64,000 bases of DNA from Bacillota bacterium (GTDB lineage: Bacteria; Bacillota; Sulfobacillia; Sulfobacillales; Sulfobacillaceae), in the NCBI GenBank assembly GCA_026627385.1, contig JAPNUR010000017.1:1-64000 (forward strand), written 5' to 3'. This document shows positions 8,739-17,923 of this stretch, piece by piece. The number at the start of each line of letters is the position of its first letter. The stretch's first letter is position 1. A program made the position numbers and the translations under genes. Below the pieces are notes generated by a model. That model ran no database searches. It was not told the DNA's origin and saw only the letters and a program-made list of their open reading frames with translations.

Positions 8739-9953
8739 ATGACACAATATGAGTGGACCCTACCCGATGTGGGGGAGGGAATTCATGAAGCGGAAATCGT
8801 CAAATGGCACGTGGCCCCTGGCGATCGTGTGGCCGCCGAGCAACCCATTGTCGAAATTCAAACGGACAAAGCGACTGTGGAAATTCCCTCGCCGGTGGCC
8901 GGTCAGGTGGACGCATTGTTGGCCGCCGAAGGCGCCGTCGTCCGCGTGGGCACCCCCGTCATTCGTTTTGCCGTAGAAACCGGTTCAGGCCGCACGACCA
9001 GCGCGGCGACCGAGGCGCCGGTGCCGCCGCGGGAAACCCCATTGGCGGCACCGCCACGGTCACGGGTGTTAGCCACGCCTGCGGTGCGCAGGTTGGCCCG
9101 CGAGCTAGGGGTTGATATTCACCAAATTCAAGGATCCGGCGAGCATGGACGGGTGCTGGCTGACGACGTGCGCACGGCGGCCGCGCGGCCAGCGGCTGTG
9201 GCGGACCGGCCCCCCTCTCCAGAGCCGCGCCTTCAGCCGGCCGACGACGGCGACGTGCGCGTCCCCTTGCGGGGCACGCGGCGCACCATCGCTGAGCACA
9301 TGGTCAAGGCTATGTACACGGCTCCTCATGTGACCGCGATGGATGAGGTGGAAGTCTCCACGCTGGTGGCCTGGCGGGAGGAGATGAAGGCTGCGGCTCG
9401 TTCGCGCGATGTACACTTAACCTACCTCCCCTTTATTATCAAGGCGGCTATTGGCGCCCTTAAGCGTTTCCCCTATCTCAACGCCAGCCTTGACGATGAG
9501 CGCCAAGAAATTGTGCTTAAGTCGCGCTACCACATTGGCATTGCGGTTGACGATGAGGAGGGGCTGGTGGTGCCGGTAATCCGCGATGCTGATAAAAAAA
9601 GCCTGTGGGAATTAGCCGAGATCATCCAGGATTTGAGTCGACGCGCTCACGAACACCGTTTGACGCGTGAAGAACTGACCGGGTCGACCTTTACCATTAC
9701 GAATTTCGGATCTTTTGGCGGACTGTACGCCACCCCCATCATTAACTATCCCGAAGTGGCGATTTTGGGGAGCGGTCGCATCCAAAAGAAGGCGATTGTG
9801 GTCGACGACGATCGCGTGGTCGTCAAACCGGTGATGAGTGTCACGCTGACCTTTGACCATCGGGTCGTGGATGGCGGAACCGCGGGTCGCTTTTTAAATC
9901 AGGTGATGCGCTATTTGCAGTCTCCCCTGGATCTGTTTATGGAGATGAATTAG
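8739..9953 (+). CDS. pdhC: Dihydrolipoamide acetyltransferase (E2)
   Basis: 404 residues with standard E2 order: one lipoyl domain (residues ~1-78, lipoylated Lys in TDKATVE), an Ala/Pro-rich linker, a peripheral-subunit-binding domain (TPAVRRLARELGVD, ~residues 111-145), a second linker, then the catalytic domain. The active-site motif DHRVVDGG lies near residue 370. It transfers the acetyl group to CoA and forms the core that binds E1 and E3. Only one lipoyl domain is present, as in other Gram-positive E2 proteins. The stop codon abuts the pdhD start. Confidence 0.92.
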   Translation: MTQYEWTLPDVGEGIHEAEIVKWHVAPGDRVAAEQPIVEIQTDKATVEIPSPVAGQVDALLAAEGAVVRVGTPVIRFAVETGSGRTTSAATEAPVPPRETPLAAPPRSRVLATPAVRRLARELGVDIHQIQGSGEHGRVLADDVRTAAARPAAVADRPPSPEPRLQPADDGDVRVPLRGTRRTIAEHMVKAMYTAPHVTAMDEVEVSTLVAWREEMKAAARSRDVHLTYLPFIIKAAIGALKRFPYLNASLDDERQEIVLKSRYHIGIAVDDEEGLVVPVIRDADKKSLWELAEIIQDLSRRAHEHRLTREELTGSTFTITNFGSFGGLYATPIINYPEVAILGSGRIQKKAIVVDDDRVVVKPVMSVTLTFDHRVVDGGTAGRFLNQVMRYLQSPLDLFMEMN

Positions 9954-11375
9954 ATGGTGGTAGGCGAACTGACGGAAGAGGCTGATCTGCTGGTGATCGG
10001 CGGGGGACCCGGCGGTTATGTGGCGGCGATCCGGGCGGCCCAGCTGGGTCGGCAGGTGACGCTGATCGAGCGGGACAGCGTGGGGGGCATTTGCCTCAAC
10101 GTGGGTTGTATTCCCTCGAAAGCCTTAATACGAGTGGCCGACGAGGTCTTTCAACTGCGCGCCGCCGCAAGCCGCGGTGTTCACGTCGAAGGCGTGACGG
10201 TGGACATGGCCCAAGTCCAGCAATTCAAAGATCAAGTAGTCGGCCGTTTGACCAGCGGGGTGCGCCAACTCTTAAAGAGCTACGGCGTGCGGGTGATTTC
10301 GGCCGAAGCGCGATTTATCGATTCCCACCAGGTGCGGGCGGTAGGGGAATACGAGACGCAAAAAGTGCAATTTAAACAAGCCATTATTGCGACCGGATCG
10401 CGCCCCCGGCCGCTGGATGGGCTGACCGTAGACGGGCAAGTGGTCTTGGGATCCACCGAGCTTTTAGCCATTCAGCGCATTCCCGCGCATTTGGTGGTCA
10501 TCGGCGCGGGGTATATTGGATTGGAATTAGGCACCGCCTTTCGGAAATTCGGGAGCGCGGTGACCGTTGTTGAGTGGGCGGACCATATCTTGCCCGGGCA
10601 AGACCCGCGGCTCGTGCGGTTGGTGGCCCGTAAGCTGACGGAACTCGGGGTGGCGGTACACCTCAAAAGCCGCGTCTCTTCGGCTGTCGTCGCGGAAGAG
10701 TCTGCCACCCTCAGCGTCGCAGGGCCTGGTGGAGAGATCACCCTCCACGCCGACGCGGTACTGGTCACCGTGGGGCGTCAAGCCAATACGGATCACCTTG
10801 ATCTCGAAGCCGCCGGGGTTCGTTTAACCGCCGATTGCTTCATTGACGTCGACGACCGCTTGCGCACCGCCAATCCTGACATAGCCGCCATCGGCGATGT
10901 GACGCCAGGTCCTATGCTGGCGCACAAGGCCAGTTATCAAGGAAAGATAGCGGCCGAGAGTTTGTGCGGGATGGCCAGCGCCGTCGATGTGGCAGCAATA
11001 CCTGCGGTCATTTTTACCGACCCGGAGATCGCCACCATGGGCCTTACAGAGGACGCGGCCCGCGCGGCAGGGTACGACGTGGTGGTGGGCCGCTTCCCCT
11101 TTGCGGCCAATGGCCGGGCGCTGACCTTAGGGGCGGAACCAGGGGAGACCGTGGTGGTCGCAGATCGGATAACCGGGCAACTCTTAGGCATTCACGTGGT
11201 GGGATCTCATGCCGCCGAATTATTAGGCGAGGCGGCGCTGGCCGTGGAATTGGGGGCGACCCTGGAGGACCTGGCCTTAACCATCCATGCGCATCCCACG
11301 CTGTCGGAGTCGCTCATGGAGGCGGCAGAGGTGGCGCTCGGGCGCCCGATTCACGTCATGCTGAGGGGTTCGTAG
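9954..11375 (+). CDS. pdhD: Dihydrolipoamide dehydrogenase (E3)
   Basis: 473 residues, FAD-dependent disulfide reductase. The FAD-binding GGGPGGYVAA lies near residue 16, the redox-active disulfide is in CLNVGC, the NAD-binding glycines are in VIGAGYIGLELG, and the C-terminal catalytic HAHPTLSE contains the His-Glu pair base. It reoxidises the lipoyl arm of E2 and reduces NAD+. The ATG directly follows the pdhC stop, with GGAGATG within the end of pdhC as ribosome site, so expression is tightly coupled. Confidence 0.93.
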   Translation: MVVGELTEEADLLVIGGGPGGYVAAIRAAQLGRQVTLIERDSVGGICLNVGCIPSKALIRVADEVFQLRAAASRGVHVEGVTVDMAQVQQFKDQVVGRLTSGVRQLLKSYGVRVISAEARFIDSHQVRAVGEYETQKVQFKQAIIATGSRPRPLDGLTVDGQVVLGSTELLAIQRIPAHLVVIGAGYIGLELGTAFRKFGSAVTVVEWADHILPGQDPRLVRLVARKLTELGVAVHLKSRVSSAVVAEESATLSVAGPGGEITLHADAVLVTVGRQANTDHLDLEAAGVRLTADCFIDVDDRLRTANPDIAAIGDVTPGPMLAHKASYQGKIAAESLCGMASAVDVAAIPAVIFTDPEIATMGLTEDAARAAGYDVVVGRFPFAANGRALTLGAEPGETVVVADRITGQLLGIHVVGSHAAELLGEAALAVELGATLEDLALTIHAHPTLSESLMEAAEVALGRPIHVMLRGS

Positions 11376-11993
11376 ATGAGAGCGGTGACATCTGGGGTGT
11401 GGCTTTTAGAGAGCACCCGCGGGAGCTATGCCTATTGGATCGAGTCGAAGGACGGCAACATTTTGGTGGATACCTCGTTACCAGGTCGAGCGCCGGCCAT
11501 CCAGCGGGAGTTGACCGGGCACGGCGCGTCGGTGCAGCACCTTCTCATCACCCACTACGATGTCGATCACGTGGGCAACTTGGCTTCGCTAGCTGACTGG
11601 AGCGGGGCGCAGGTCTGGTTGCCGGCCGGTGACGTGCCCTATATTGTGGGAGAGCGTCCAAGGCCGGGCATTAAACGTTATATCGCCCGGTGGCTCCGGG
11701 CTCTGCCGCCGCGCACCTTTGCGGTCTTGCGCGCTGGTGAACGGGTGGGTCCCCTGACCGCCGTGGCCAGCCCTGGACATACGCCGGGCCATCTCGCGTA
11801 TCGGGGAGACGGGCTTTTGTTGGCCGGGGATGCGTTAGTGGCGCGCGGTGAGCGTTTATTGCCGCCAGCTCGCTGGCTCAATTGGCAACCGCCATTGGCG
11901 CGCAAAACCGCGGATGCCCTGTTGTCGAGCTTTTCAGAAGGCTGGGTGCTGCCCGCGCACGGCGAACCGGTGTATTGGCGGAGGCCGGCCTAG
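11376..11993 (+). CDS. MBL-fold metallo-hydrolase
   Basis: 205 residues. Metal-binding motif HYDVDHVGN (residues ~53-61), HTPGH near residue 133, AGDALV, and a C-terminal AHGEPV supply the canonical metallo-beta-lactamase ligands. It resembles the glyoxalase II-like family; the substrate is unknown. It starts directly on the end of pdhD with GAGGGG 8 bases upstream and ends 1 base before cysQ, so it is part of the pdh transcript. A thioesterase role on acyl-CoA or acyl-lipoamide is conceivable but unsupported. Confidence 0.8.
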   Translation: MRAVTSGVWLLESTRGSYAYWIESKDGNILVDTSLPGRAPAIQRELTGHGASVQHLLITHYDVDHVGNLASLADWSGAQVWLPAGDVPYIVGERPRPGIKRYIARWLRALPPRTFAVLRAGERVGPLTAVASPGHTPGHLAYRGDGLLLAGDALVARGERLLPPARWLNWQPPLARKTADALLSSFSEGWVLPAHGEPVYWRRPA

Positions 11994-11994
11994 T

Positions 11995-12822
11995 ATGGAA
12001 AGCCAGGAGCTTCTTCAATGGTTCGAGCGCCTCATGCCGGTGGTCCTAAAGGCGCGGACCGCCATCCTTACGGTCCTTCAAAGTGGCCAGTACGACACCC
12101 ATGCCAAAATGGACCAGAGCCCGGTCACCAGGGCCGACGAAGCGTCTCATCGCATTTTGGTCAAGGGTCTCTCCGACCTCTGGCCTGATATTGCGGTGGT
12201 GTCGGAAGAGTCGTCGAGTACGGACGCGCGTGAGGACATCCAGCGTTTCTGGCTGGTGGATCCCCTAGATGGGACCAAAGAATTTCTCCGCGGGTCCGCA
12301 GAATTTACGATCAACGTGGCGTTGGTCGAACACGGGGTCCCCGTCTTTGGGGTGGTGGATGTGCCCAAAGCTGACACGACCTACGCGGGCGGCGGGGGCG
12401 CGGCCTGGGTTCGAGACGCCCGTGGGGTGCAGCGGCTCGTGCCGCGATTAGACGCGGCCGACGGGGGCTGGGTGGTGGCGTTATCGCGTAGTCACCGCGA
12501 CCTGGCCACCAGCGCATGGCTTGACGCCCACGGCATTTTCGCGCGCGAGGTGCGCTATGCCGGCAGTGCGGTGAAGTTTTGTTGGATTGCCCAAGGCGAG
12601 GCCGACGTGTACCTCAGGTTAAAACCCACGATGGGATGGGACACGGCTGCGGGCCAAGCGCTCGTGGAGGCGATGGGCGGTGTGGTGCTGGATCTGGAGG
12701 GCCGTCCTCTCCGCTATCAGCCGAGCCCCCAGGTCAATCCGCCATTCGTGGCCATCAGTCCCGGCGCTTGGGCCGCGGGCATTTCACCCGCCCATCGGGC
12801 GGGTGTTCGGCCAGACCGTTAG
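11995..12822 (+). CDS. cysQ: CysQ-like 3'(2'),5'-bisphosphate nucleotidase / inositol monophosphatase family
   Basis: 275 residues. The Mg-binding signature DPLDGTKEF (residues ~88-96), the earlier SEES acidic residues, and the late WDTAAGQALVEAMGG identify the lithium-sensitive phosphatase superfamily. The threonine-lysine-glutamate after DPLDG is characteristic of CysQ rather than inositol monophosphatase. CysQ removes phosphate from PAP made during sulfate assimilation. ATG at 11995 has GGAGG 10 bases upstream; a longer frame inside the previous gene is not used. It is the last gene of the pdh run. Confidence 0.8.
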   Translation: MESQELLQWFERLMPVVLKARTAILTVLQSGQYDTHAKMDQSPVTRADEASHRILVKGLSDLWPDIAVVSEESSSTDAREDIQRFWLVDPLDGTKEFLRGSAEFTINVALVEHGVPVFGVVDVPKADTTYAGGGGAAWVRDARGVQRLVPRLDAADGGWVVALSRSHRDLATSAWLDAHGIFAREVRYAGSAVKFCWIAQGEADVYLRLKPTMGWDTAAGQALVEAMGGVVLDLEGRPLRYQPSPQVNPPFVAISPGAWAAGISPAHRAGVRPDR

Positions 12823-12934
12823 CGACGAGGCCTCGGCATCGGGTAAAAACCGCAGGCTACCCCGATCCTTCTGCTGTATCCCGTGTCCGAAGGCGAGAGG
12901 CGGGCTTCTTGTCCTGGACACTGCTTGAGGGGAC

Positions 12935-12977
12935 ATGACAAACAAAGCCCGAGTGGGGGCATTGGTCCCACTCGGGC
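12935..12977 (-). terminator. Rho-independent terminator
   Basis: A perfect 11-bp stem (GCCCGAGTGGG 12947-12957 with CCCACTCGGGC 12967-12977, 9-base loop). On the minus strand it is followed by TTTGTTTGT, so it should end the two-gene membrane-protein operon. It may also stop transcripts from cysQ. Bases 12823-12934 show no gene. Confidence 0.75.
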
Positions 12978-13008
12978 CGGTTCGCCTCAAGGCGGCGAAC
13001 GCAGCGGA

Positions 13009-13233
13009 TTACGAGGACTTTGGGCGGCTCATTTGCTTCAGCTGAATGCCCCAGAAGCCGACCAAACCGACGAGCGACGCCAGCGTCATCAAGGCGCCAA
13101 GGATGTCCGTGCCGAGGACCATCCCCGTCCAGGGGTTCCCGTGCGTTGGCGCAAACCCGACCAAGTATGGTGATAGCATGACCCAAATCCCCGCTAAGCA
13201 ACCGATGAGACTCATCCACGTGCCCATTTTCAT
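13009..13233 (-). CDS. Small SPW-like membrane protein
   Basis: 74 residues with two predicted membrane helices (residues ~5-25 and ~40-65). The segment GIWVMLSPYLVGFAP resembles the SPW repeat of small membrane proteins of unknown role. Its start overlaps the stop of the upstream gene by 4 bases (ATGA), so the two are cotranslated and may form a complex. No function is assignable. Confidence 0.6.
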   Translation of the reverse strand: MKMGTWMSLIGCLAGIWVMLSPYLVGFAPTHGNPWTGMVLGTDILGALMTLASLVGLVGFWGIQLKQMSRPKSS

Positions 13234-13649
13234 GCCACTGGTCCTCCTCCCCCGCGCCCTTCCTTCGCGGCTAGTTGGGCGCTCAAATCGCGCAAAACGG
13301 TTTCCGCCAGGGGCCTCAGCAATTGGTCAAGGTCACTGTTGGCGGCTGACGGCGCGCCGTACTGAGGCACCCCACCCGGGGGCGGCGCGGCGGGGGCGGT
13401 GACCGGTTCACGCCGTCGCACCTCAATCACTCCTGCACGAATGAGCTCTTGCCTGAGGCCGTCAAGCCAACCCAGGAGCATGAGGAGTCCGACGACAATG
13501 ACCCCTAGTCCCGACCAAAAGTCGCTGGTGGTGGCGTGGGTCCAACCGCCCACATTGGTGTGGAGCGCAAAGGGCCAAATCAGAAGGGCCACGCCAAAGA
13601 GCACGACGAGGGCTGAAGTGGCTAACGGCCATACGTATTTTGTCACCAT
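13230..13649 (-). CDS. Hypothetical membrane protein
   Basis: 139 residues. Two membrane helices (LATSALVVLFGVALLIWPFAL and FWSGLGVIVVGLLMLLGWL) are followed by a soluble tail with a Pro/Ala-rich linker and an amphipathic helix (LRPLAETVLRDLSAQL). The ATG at 13649 follows AAAGGAG. The next gene overlaps it. The layout (short membrane anchor plus cytosolic coiled tail) suggests a membrane-organising role, but I do not recognise the family. Confidence 0.6.
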   Translation of the reverse strand: MVTKYVWPLATSALVVLFGVALLIWPFALHTNVGGWTHATTSDFWSGLGVIVVGLLMLLGWLDGLRQELIRAGVIEVRRREPVTAPAAPPPGGVPQYGAPSAANSDLDQLLRPLAETVLRDLSAQLAAKEGRGGGGPVA

Positions 13650-13674
13650 GTCTGACACTCCTTTCGGTTCTTGA

Positions 13675-15666
13675 TTAAGGTGAGCGCGGATCGGATGCGA
13701 TGGGCCGATCCGAGGATTCCGCAATGCGCGTTAAGTCATCCGTGGTCCAGGTGGGTACAGCGGCCGTTGGATGGCCAAGCGCTAAAGCCAGCAAGGTGAG
13801 CGATCGCCGTAACTGCTGTTCACGCTCAGGAGGCGCATCGGGCCGCACCCCATCCTTCGCCATCCAGACGGCGGACAGGGCTAAAAGGACAGATCCGACT
13901 GACAGGCGAGAGGCTGTCGGGGTGGCGGATGGAGTCCCCGCCATGCCGGCCGCATGCTCTTCGTAAATGAAGCGCTCCCCTCGGAATACGGATAAGATCG
14001 CGGACAAGAGCGTCATGGCGGCCGCGAACATGAAGACCACCCGGAGCGCATCCATGAAGGGATGCGAAATCAGGTGCGGGAAAAACCGCGGACTCGTCAG
14101 CGTGGCCACCTGCGCTTTCGGCATGTGCGCCAGCAAGAGGCGACCAGCCGCTGTCTGACTTAACAGCATTTTTAGGGGATTGTATCCCAAAAGCGCCGCA
14201 AATAACACGTCCAGCGGTGGCAAGTGCGCGAGGTGGGCGATGACCACCGGGGGAAGGGCGAAATGGCTCAGCCCCTTGGTAATGGTGGTGGGGAGCCCCG
14301 TGGTCAGCGAACTAATCACCATGGTGAAGAAGATCCCCATGCTGAGCATCATGCCCGCGTTCATGAAGGTCGCGCGCATTCCGGATGCGGCTCCGCGATA
14401 GCGGGGGGGCACCGCACTCATAATGGCGGAGGTGTTGGGCGAGGCAAAGAGGCCCATGCCGGCGCCCACGATGAAGATGAAGAAGGCAAACGTCCAGTAG
14501 TGAAAGTCGGCGGGCAGAGTGTTCAGCAAGAAGAAGCCGATAGCGCTGACCAGCATGCCGATAGTGGCAAACCAGCGGGGGCCGTAGCGGTCCGACAGGC
14601 GCCCGCTGACAGGGCCGAAGACCAGGAACCCGGCCATCTGCGGGATGGTGTCAATCCCCGCTTGCAGCGGCGTGTGCGCGAAAGACACTCCGTGCAAAGG
14701 CAGCCACACGCCTTGCAACCAGATGATCAGCATAAAGGAGAGTCCGCCTCGGGCGATGGCCCCCATGAGGCTCGTGAAGTTGCCGATGGAAAACGCCCGG
14801 ATTTTGAATAAGCTCATATGAAACATGGGATCGGGCACAAAGTTCTCGACAATCACGAACACGATGAGCAGCACGATCCCAACGATGAGGCTGGTAATGA
14901 CGAAGGGGTTATGCCAGCCCATGGCGTGGGATTTATAGGGACTGATGCTGTACGTGAGTCCCAGCATGACGCCCATCAACCCCAGCGCGAAGGATAGATT
15001 GCCCACCCAGTCGATGCGCTTGGCTTCACGGGTGGTCGCTAGCTCGCGCAGCGCGATATACGCCCAGACTGTCCCAAACAGGCCGACGGGCACATTGACC
15101 AAAAAGATGGCGCGCCAATCCACGGCCGAGAGCAACCCGCCCACCACCAGGCCGATGACGCTGCCCCCAATGGCGGCAATTTGGTTGAGCCCGAGGGCGA
15201 AGCCGCGCTCGTTCGGGGGGAAGGCATCCGTGAGAATGGCGGCGCTGTTGGCAAACAAGAAGGCGCCTCCAATTCCCTGAATAAACCGAAAGATAATGAG
15301 CTCCCATTCGCCCGCCGTCCCTTTGCCCGGCGTGAGAAACAGCAAAATCGATCCCAGGGTGAACACCAAAAACCCGAGATTATACAGTTTGACACGTCCA
15401 TACGTGTCGGAAATGCGGCCAAAAGAGACCAGGAGAATGGTGGTAGCGACATTGAAGCCCATCAAAATCCATAATAGCAAACTGGTTTGGCCACTATGCA
15501 GGGGATTGACGTGGATTCCCCGAAAGACCGCCGGTAGCGAAATAATCAGGATGGTGGAGTTAATGGTGGCCATTAACACCCCTAATGTGGTATTGGATAG
15601 GGCTATCCACTTATATCCAGGACCTGGTGGCGCGGTTGCCCGCGAACGCGATGCCACGGTGGCCAT
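13675..15666 (-). CDS. MFS drug-efflux transporter, DHA2 (14-helix) family
   Basis: 663 residues. About 14 membrane helices with the DHA2 hallmarks: an N-terminal [18 protein letters not shown] helix, a loop-2/3 region [13 protein letters not shown] (motif A), and the second-half counterpart [11 protein letters not shown]. The C-terminal ~70 residues are soluble and unusual. It should export drugs or other toxic compounds using the proton gradient. ATG at 15666 follows GAGGAGGGAGA. A MarR regulator is 24 bases upstream on the same strand, the usual arrangement for substrate-induced efflux. Confidence 0.85.
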   Translation of the reverse strand: MATVASRSRATAPPGPGYKWIALSNTTLGVLMATINSTILIISLPAVFRGIHVNPLHSGQTSLLLWILMGFNVATTILLVSFGRISDTYGRVKLYNLGFLVFTLGSILLFLTPGKGTAGEWELIIFRFIQGIGGAFLFANSAAILTDAFPPNERGFALGLNQIAAIGGSVIGLVVGGLLSAVDWRAIFLVNVPVGLFGTVWAYIALRELATTREAKRIDWVGNLSFALGLMGVMLGLTYSISPYKSHAMGWHNPFVITSLIVGIVLLIVFVIVENFVPDPMFHMSLFKIRAFSIGNFTSLMGAIARGGLSFMLIIWLQGVWLPLHGVSFAHTPLQAGIDTIPQMAGFLVFGPVSGRLSDRYGPRWFATIGMLVSAIGFFLLNTLPADFHYWTFAFFIFIVGAGMGLFASPNTSAIMSAVPPRYRGAASGMRATFMNAGMMLSMGIFFTMVISSLTTGLPTTITKGLSHFALPPVVIAHLAHLPPLDVLFAALLGYNPLKMLLSQTAAGRLLLAHMPKAQVATLTSPRFFPHLISHPFMDALRVVFMFAAAMTLLSAILSVFRGERFIYEEHAAGMAGTPSATPTASRLSVGSVLLALSAVWMAKDGVRPDAPPEREQQLRRSLTLLALALGHPTAAVPTWTTDDLTRIAESSDRPIASDPRSP

Positions 15667-15690
15667 ACGGCTCTCCCTCCTCACAAACTC

Positions 15691-16215
15691 CTAACGCAGC
15701 TCTTCTGACAATGATGCCGCACTGTCGACGCCCTCCGCACTGTCCAACCGTTGGACCGCTTGCGCAAAATCCTCAAGCACGCGCGTGAGCTCAGCCGTCT
15801 CATCCGCTGACATGGCTTGGATGGCTTGAAATAGCGGGCTCTGGTACCAACTGGTGAGGCTACTGACCGTAGACCGACCAGTTTCGGTCAGCTGGACCCA
15901 AATGCGCCGCCGATCGTGCAGGTCGACCGTGCGCTCAACCAACCCCCGAGACTCTAGGCGTTCCAGCACGCGCGTCAGCGACGTGGAGGACATCGAGAGT
16001 TTTTTGGCTAACTCTCCCGCTTGTTCCGGCTGCAGGCTTAAAATCCGCAAACACTGGACCTGCGCGAGGGTGAGCTCGTGCGACCGCCATAGGTCAACAA
16101 TTAAGGGTTCGACCAGACGAATTAAATGCACTACGGCCTTGAGCGCCCGCCTTTGCGCCTCAGTGGGGCCCGTTGAACCCGGTGGAGCCGGCGTTTGACC
16201 TTGCGTCACCGCCAT
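15691..16215 (-). CDS. MarR-family transcriptional regulator
   Basis: About 174 residues. The winged helix spans residues ~50-120: LTLAQVQCLRIL, then AGELAKKLSMSSTSLTRVLERLESRGLVERTV as recognition helix, then the wing DLHDRRRIWVQLT. This is the classic MarR fold, normally a dimeric repressor released by small ligands. It precedes the MFS exporter in one operon and probably regulates both. A GTG one codon upstream is an alternative start. Confidence 0.85.
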   Translation of the reverse strand: MAVTQGQTPAPPGSTGPTEAQRRALKAVVHLIRLVEPLIVDLWRSHELTLAQVQCLRILSLQPEQAGELAKKLSMSSTSLTRVLERLESRGLVERTVDLHDRRRIWVQLTETGRSTVSSLTSWYQSPLFQAIQAMSADETAELTRVLEDFAQAVQRLDSAEGVDSAASLSEELR

Positions 16216-16265
16216 CACCTCGGACTGAGATAGTTGTCGTCAGTGCAATCATTGTCTCGGCGTTA

Positions 16266-16293
16266 ATAATAACACAAACGACAAGTAAAGCAA
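16266..16293 (-). promoter_or_regulatory. Promoter of the marR-MFS operon
   Basis: On the minus strand, TTGCTT (16288-16293) is 16 bases from TATTAT (16266-16271), about 50 bases before the marR start, in an AT-rich patch. CAATTG lies next to the -35 box. This is a sensible location for MarR autoregulation, but no long palindrome is evident. Confidence 0.45.
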
Positions 16294-16448
16294 TCAATTG
16301 TGACCATTTTTCCACCAGGGGCGGGCGTTTATGCCGCCGAACTCAGGACTGTCCCTGGGTGGCAAGTTTCGGCCACTGAGAGAATATGGTGGATTAGATT
16401 CCGGACGAGGATGCGAGAACAGAGAAAGAAAGATCGGGAGGGACACCT

Positions 16449-17855
16449 ATGAGCGAGGAGGAACACGGGTGGGAAGGCGCAGCTCGCGCCCTCGAGTGGC
16501 TCGTGCCTTGGCGGTACGAGCAAAAGGATCAGCGCTGGTTTGTCGGCGGCTACGCCAACCTTGCGGTCAATGCCGTCGACCGTCACCTCACGGATCATGC
16601 TGACCAGGTCGCAATTCGCGACGACCGCGACCGCGGTGGGCGCCAGCTCACCTTTCGCGAGCTGTACACGGACAGTGCGCGGCTAGCCCGCTGGTGGCGT
16701 GAGGCGGGCGTGGGCCAGGGCACGCGGGTCATGTTATATGGAGAGGCCACCCTGGATTTGATGGTGGCTTGGATGGCTTTAACACGCCTAGGCGCGGTGG
16801 TGGTCCGTAGCCTGGCAACGCTGGATGGCCTCTTCCTGGAACGCGTGCGCCATACTGAAGTGAGCTGGGTGGTGGTTTCCGATGACACGGTGAGTCAAGT
16901 CAAGCGTCTTACCGCATCGAAAGCATTGGCGGTGCGCTGGCTTAAAGCAGGAGATCAAATTGACGCGGGCGCGCCCTCAGTGCGCCAAGCTATTGCAGAG
17001 GCTCCCGGATTGTTGGATGCTGTCCCCGTGGAAAGTAACGTTATCGGGCTTTTGCTCTACGGGGATGATCCGCACCCCTACGCGTATGCGGGTACGGGGA
17101 TAGCGGTGGCGGTCAGTGGATCCCTGATTCGCGCCCTGCCCCCCAAGGCGGCCCAGGTGGTCCTGGCCTCAGACAACGGAGGCATGTTGGATGCTGGATT
17201 TCTCACCACCATGCTCTGGGTACTGGGAATTGCGGTCATCTGGCAATCTTCTCGGTCGACGACGGCCTCAGGCGCCCTTCGCTTGGTCAACCCGGTGACC
17301 GCGCTCACACGGGTTAGCGAAGGCGACGAGAAAAACCTTCTGGTTGTCGCTCCCGACCGGCGCCGCCTGGCTGCGTCCCCTATGGATTTGCCTTGCCTCT
17401 TGGCTAATCCGGCGCTGGGCTTATACGACCTCAATGCCCGGGCCTCGTGGTTGACCTCCTCCCCGGGGAGCGACCGCGCTCGCACCGGTCATGGGGCGCC
17501 TGAACCGGATCCGCCGCGCCCGGAGTGGTGCGCCGCCCTTAAAGACATCGCCGGGGTCAAGGAAGTTGTGGCGGTGAGTGGGGTGAGCGGGTGGGATCTC
17601 TGGATTGCCTCAGACCGCGGAGAAGAGGAGTTGTTGGAGGTTGTACGCACAGTGGTGGCCCCCTGGAATTTGGAATCTTACCGGCTGATCGTGGTCCCGG
17701 AACTGCCGGAAACCGTGGAAGGGCATGTGGCCACCACGCTGATGACGGCGATTGCGCGCCAGGACGCGCGCCTTAGCCTAGGCCACGTCAAACGGGCGGA
17801 CACCATCCCGCCGTTGGTGGAGCGGTTGTTTCGCGCTCCCATGATGTTAGGTTAA
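16449..17855 (+). CDS. Degenerate acyl-CoA synthetase-like protein
   Basis: 468 residues. The N-terminal 110 residues match acetyl/propionyl-CoA synthetases: WFVGGYANLAVNAVDRHL, then LTFRELYTDSARLARWW. Beyond that the family signatures are missing: no TSGTTGxPK phosphate loop, no adenylate motif, no catalytic C-terminal lysine motif. The length is about 150-180 residues short. The reading frame is nevertheless intact, with a strong GGGAGGG site before the ATG, and ordinary codon use. It is therefore either a pseudoenzyme that may bind CoA or acyl-adenylate analogues, or a gene in decay. It is divergent from marR and followed by PAP2. Confidence 0.6.
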   Translation: MSEEEHGWEGAARALEWLVPWRYEQKDQRWFVGGYANLAVNAVDRHLTDHADQVAIRDDRDRGGRQLTFRELYTDSARLARWWREAGVGQGTRVMLYGEATLDLMVAWMALTRLGAVVVRSLATLDGLFLERVRHTEVSWVVVSDDTVSQVKRLTASKALAVRWLKAGDQIDAGAPSVRQAIAEAPGLLDAVPVESNVIGLLLYGDDPHPYAYAGTGIAVAVSGSLIRALPPKAAQVVLASDNGGMLDAGFLTTMLWVLGIAVIWQSSRSTTASGALRLVNPVTALTRVSEGDEKNLLVVAPDRRRLAASPMDLPCLLANPALGLYDLNARASWLTSSPGSDRARTGHGAPEPDPPRPEWCAALKDIAGVKEVVAVSGVSGWDLWIASDRGEEELLEVVRTVVAPWNLESYRLIVVPELPETVEGHVATTLMTAIARQDARLSLGHVKRADTIPPLVERLFRAPMMLG

Positions 17856-17923
17856 GCGTTGCACGGATGAGAATTTCCTGTTAGCCTGATGAGTATCACA
17901 ATCTCAGCAGGGAGGCACGTGGG

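Noticed and set aside
10964-11596. Plus-strand open frame of 210 codons across pdhD and the MBL gene
   Set aside because: Frame-shifted shadow rich in Gly/Arg; both real genes have clear motifs in the other frame.
14224-14811. Plus-strand open frame of 195 codons inside the MFS gene
   Set aside because: Antisense to well-conserved membrane helices; low-complexity His/Gly/Glu-rich product, no ribosome site.
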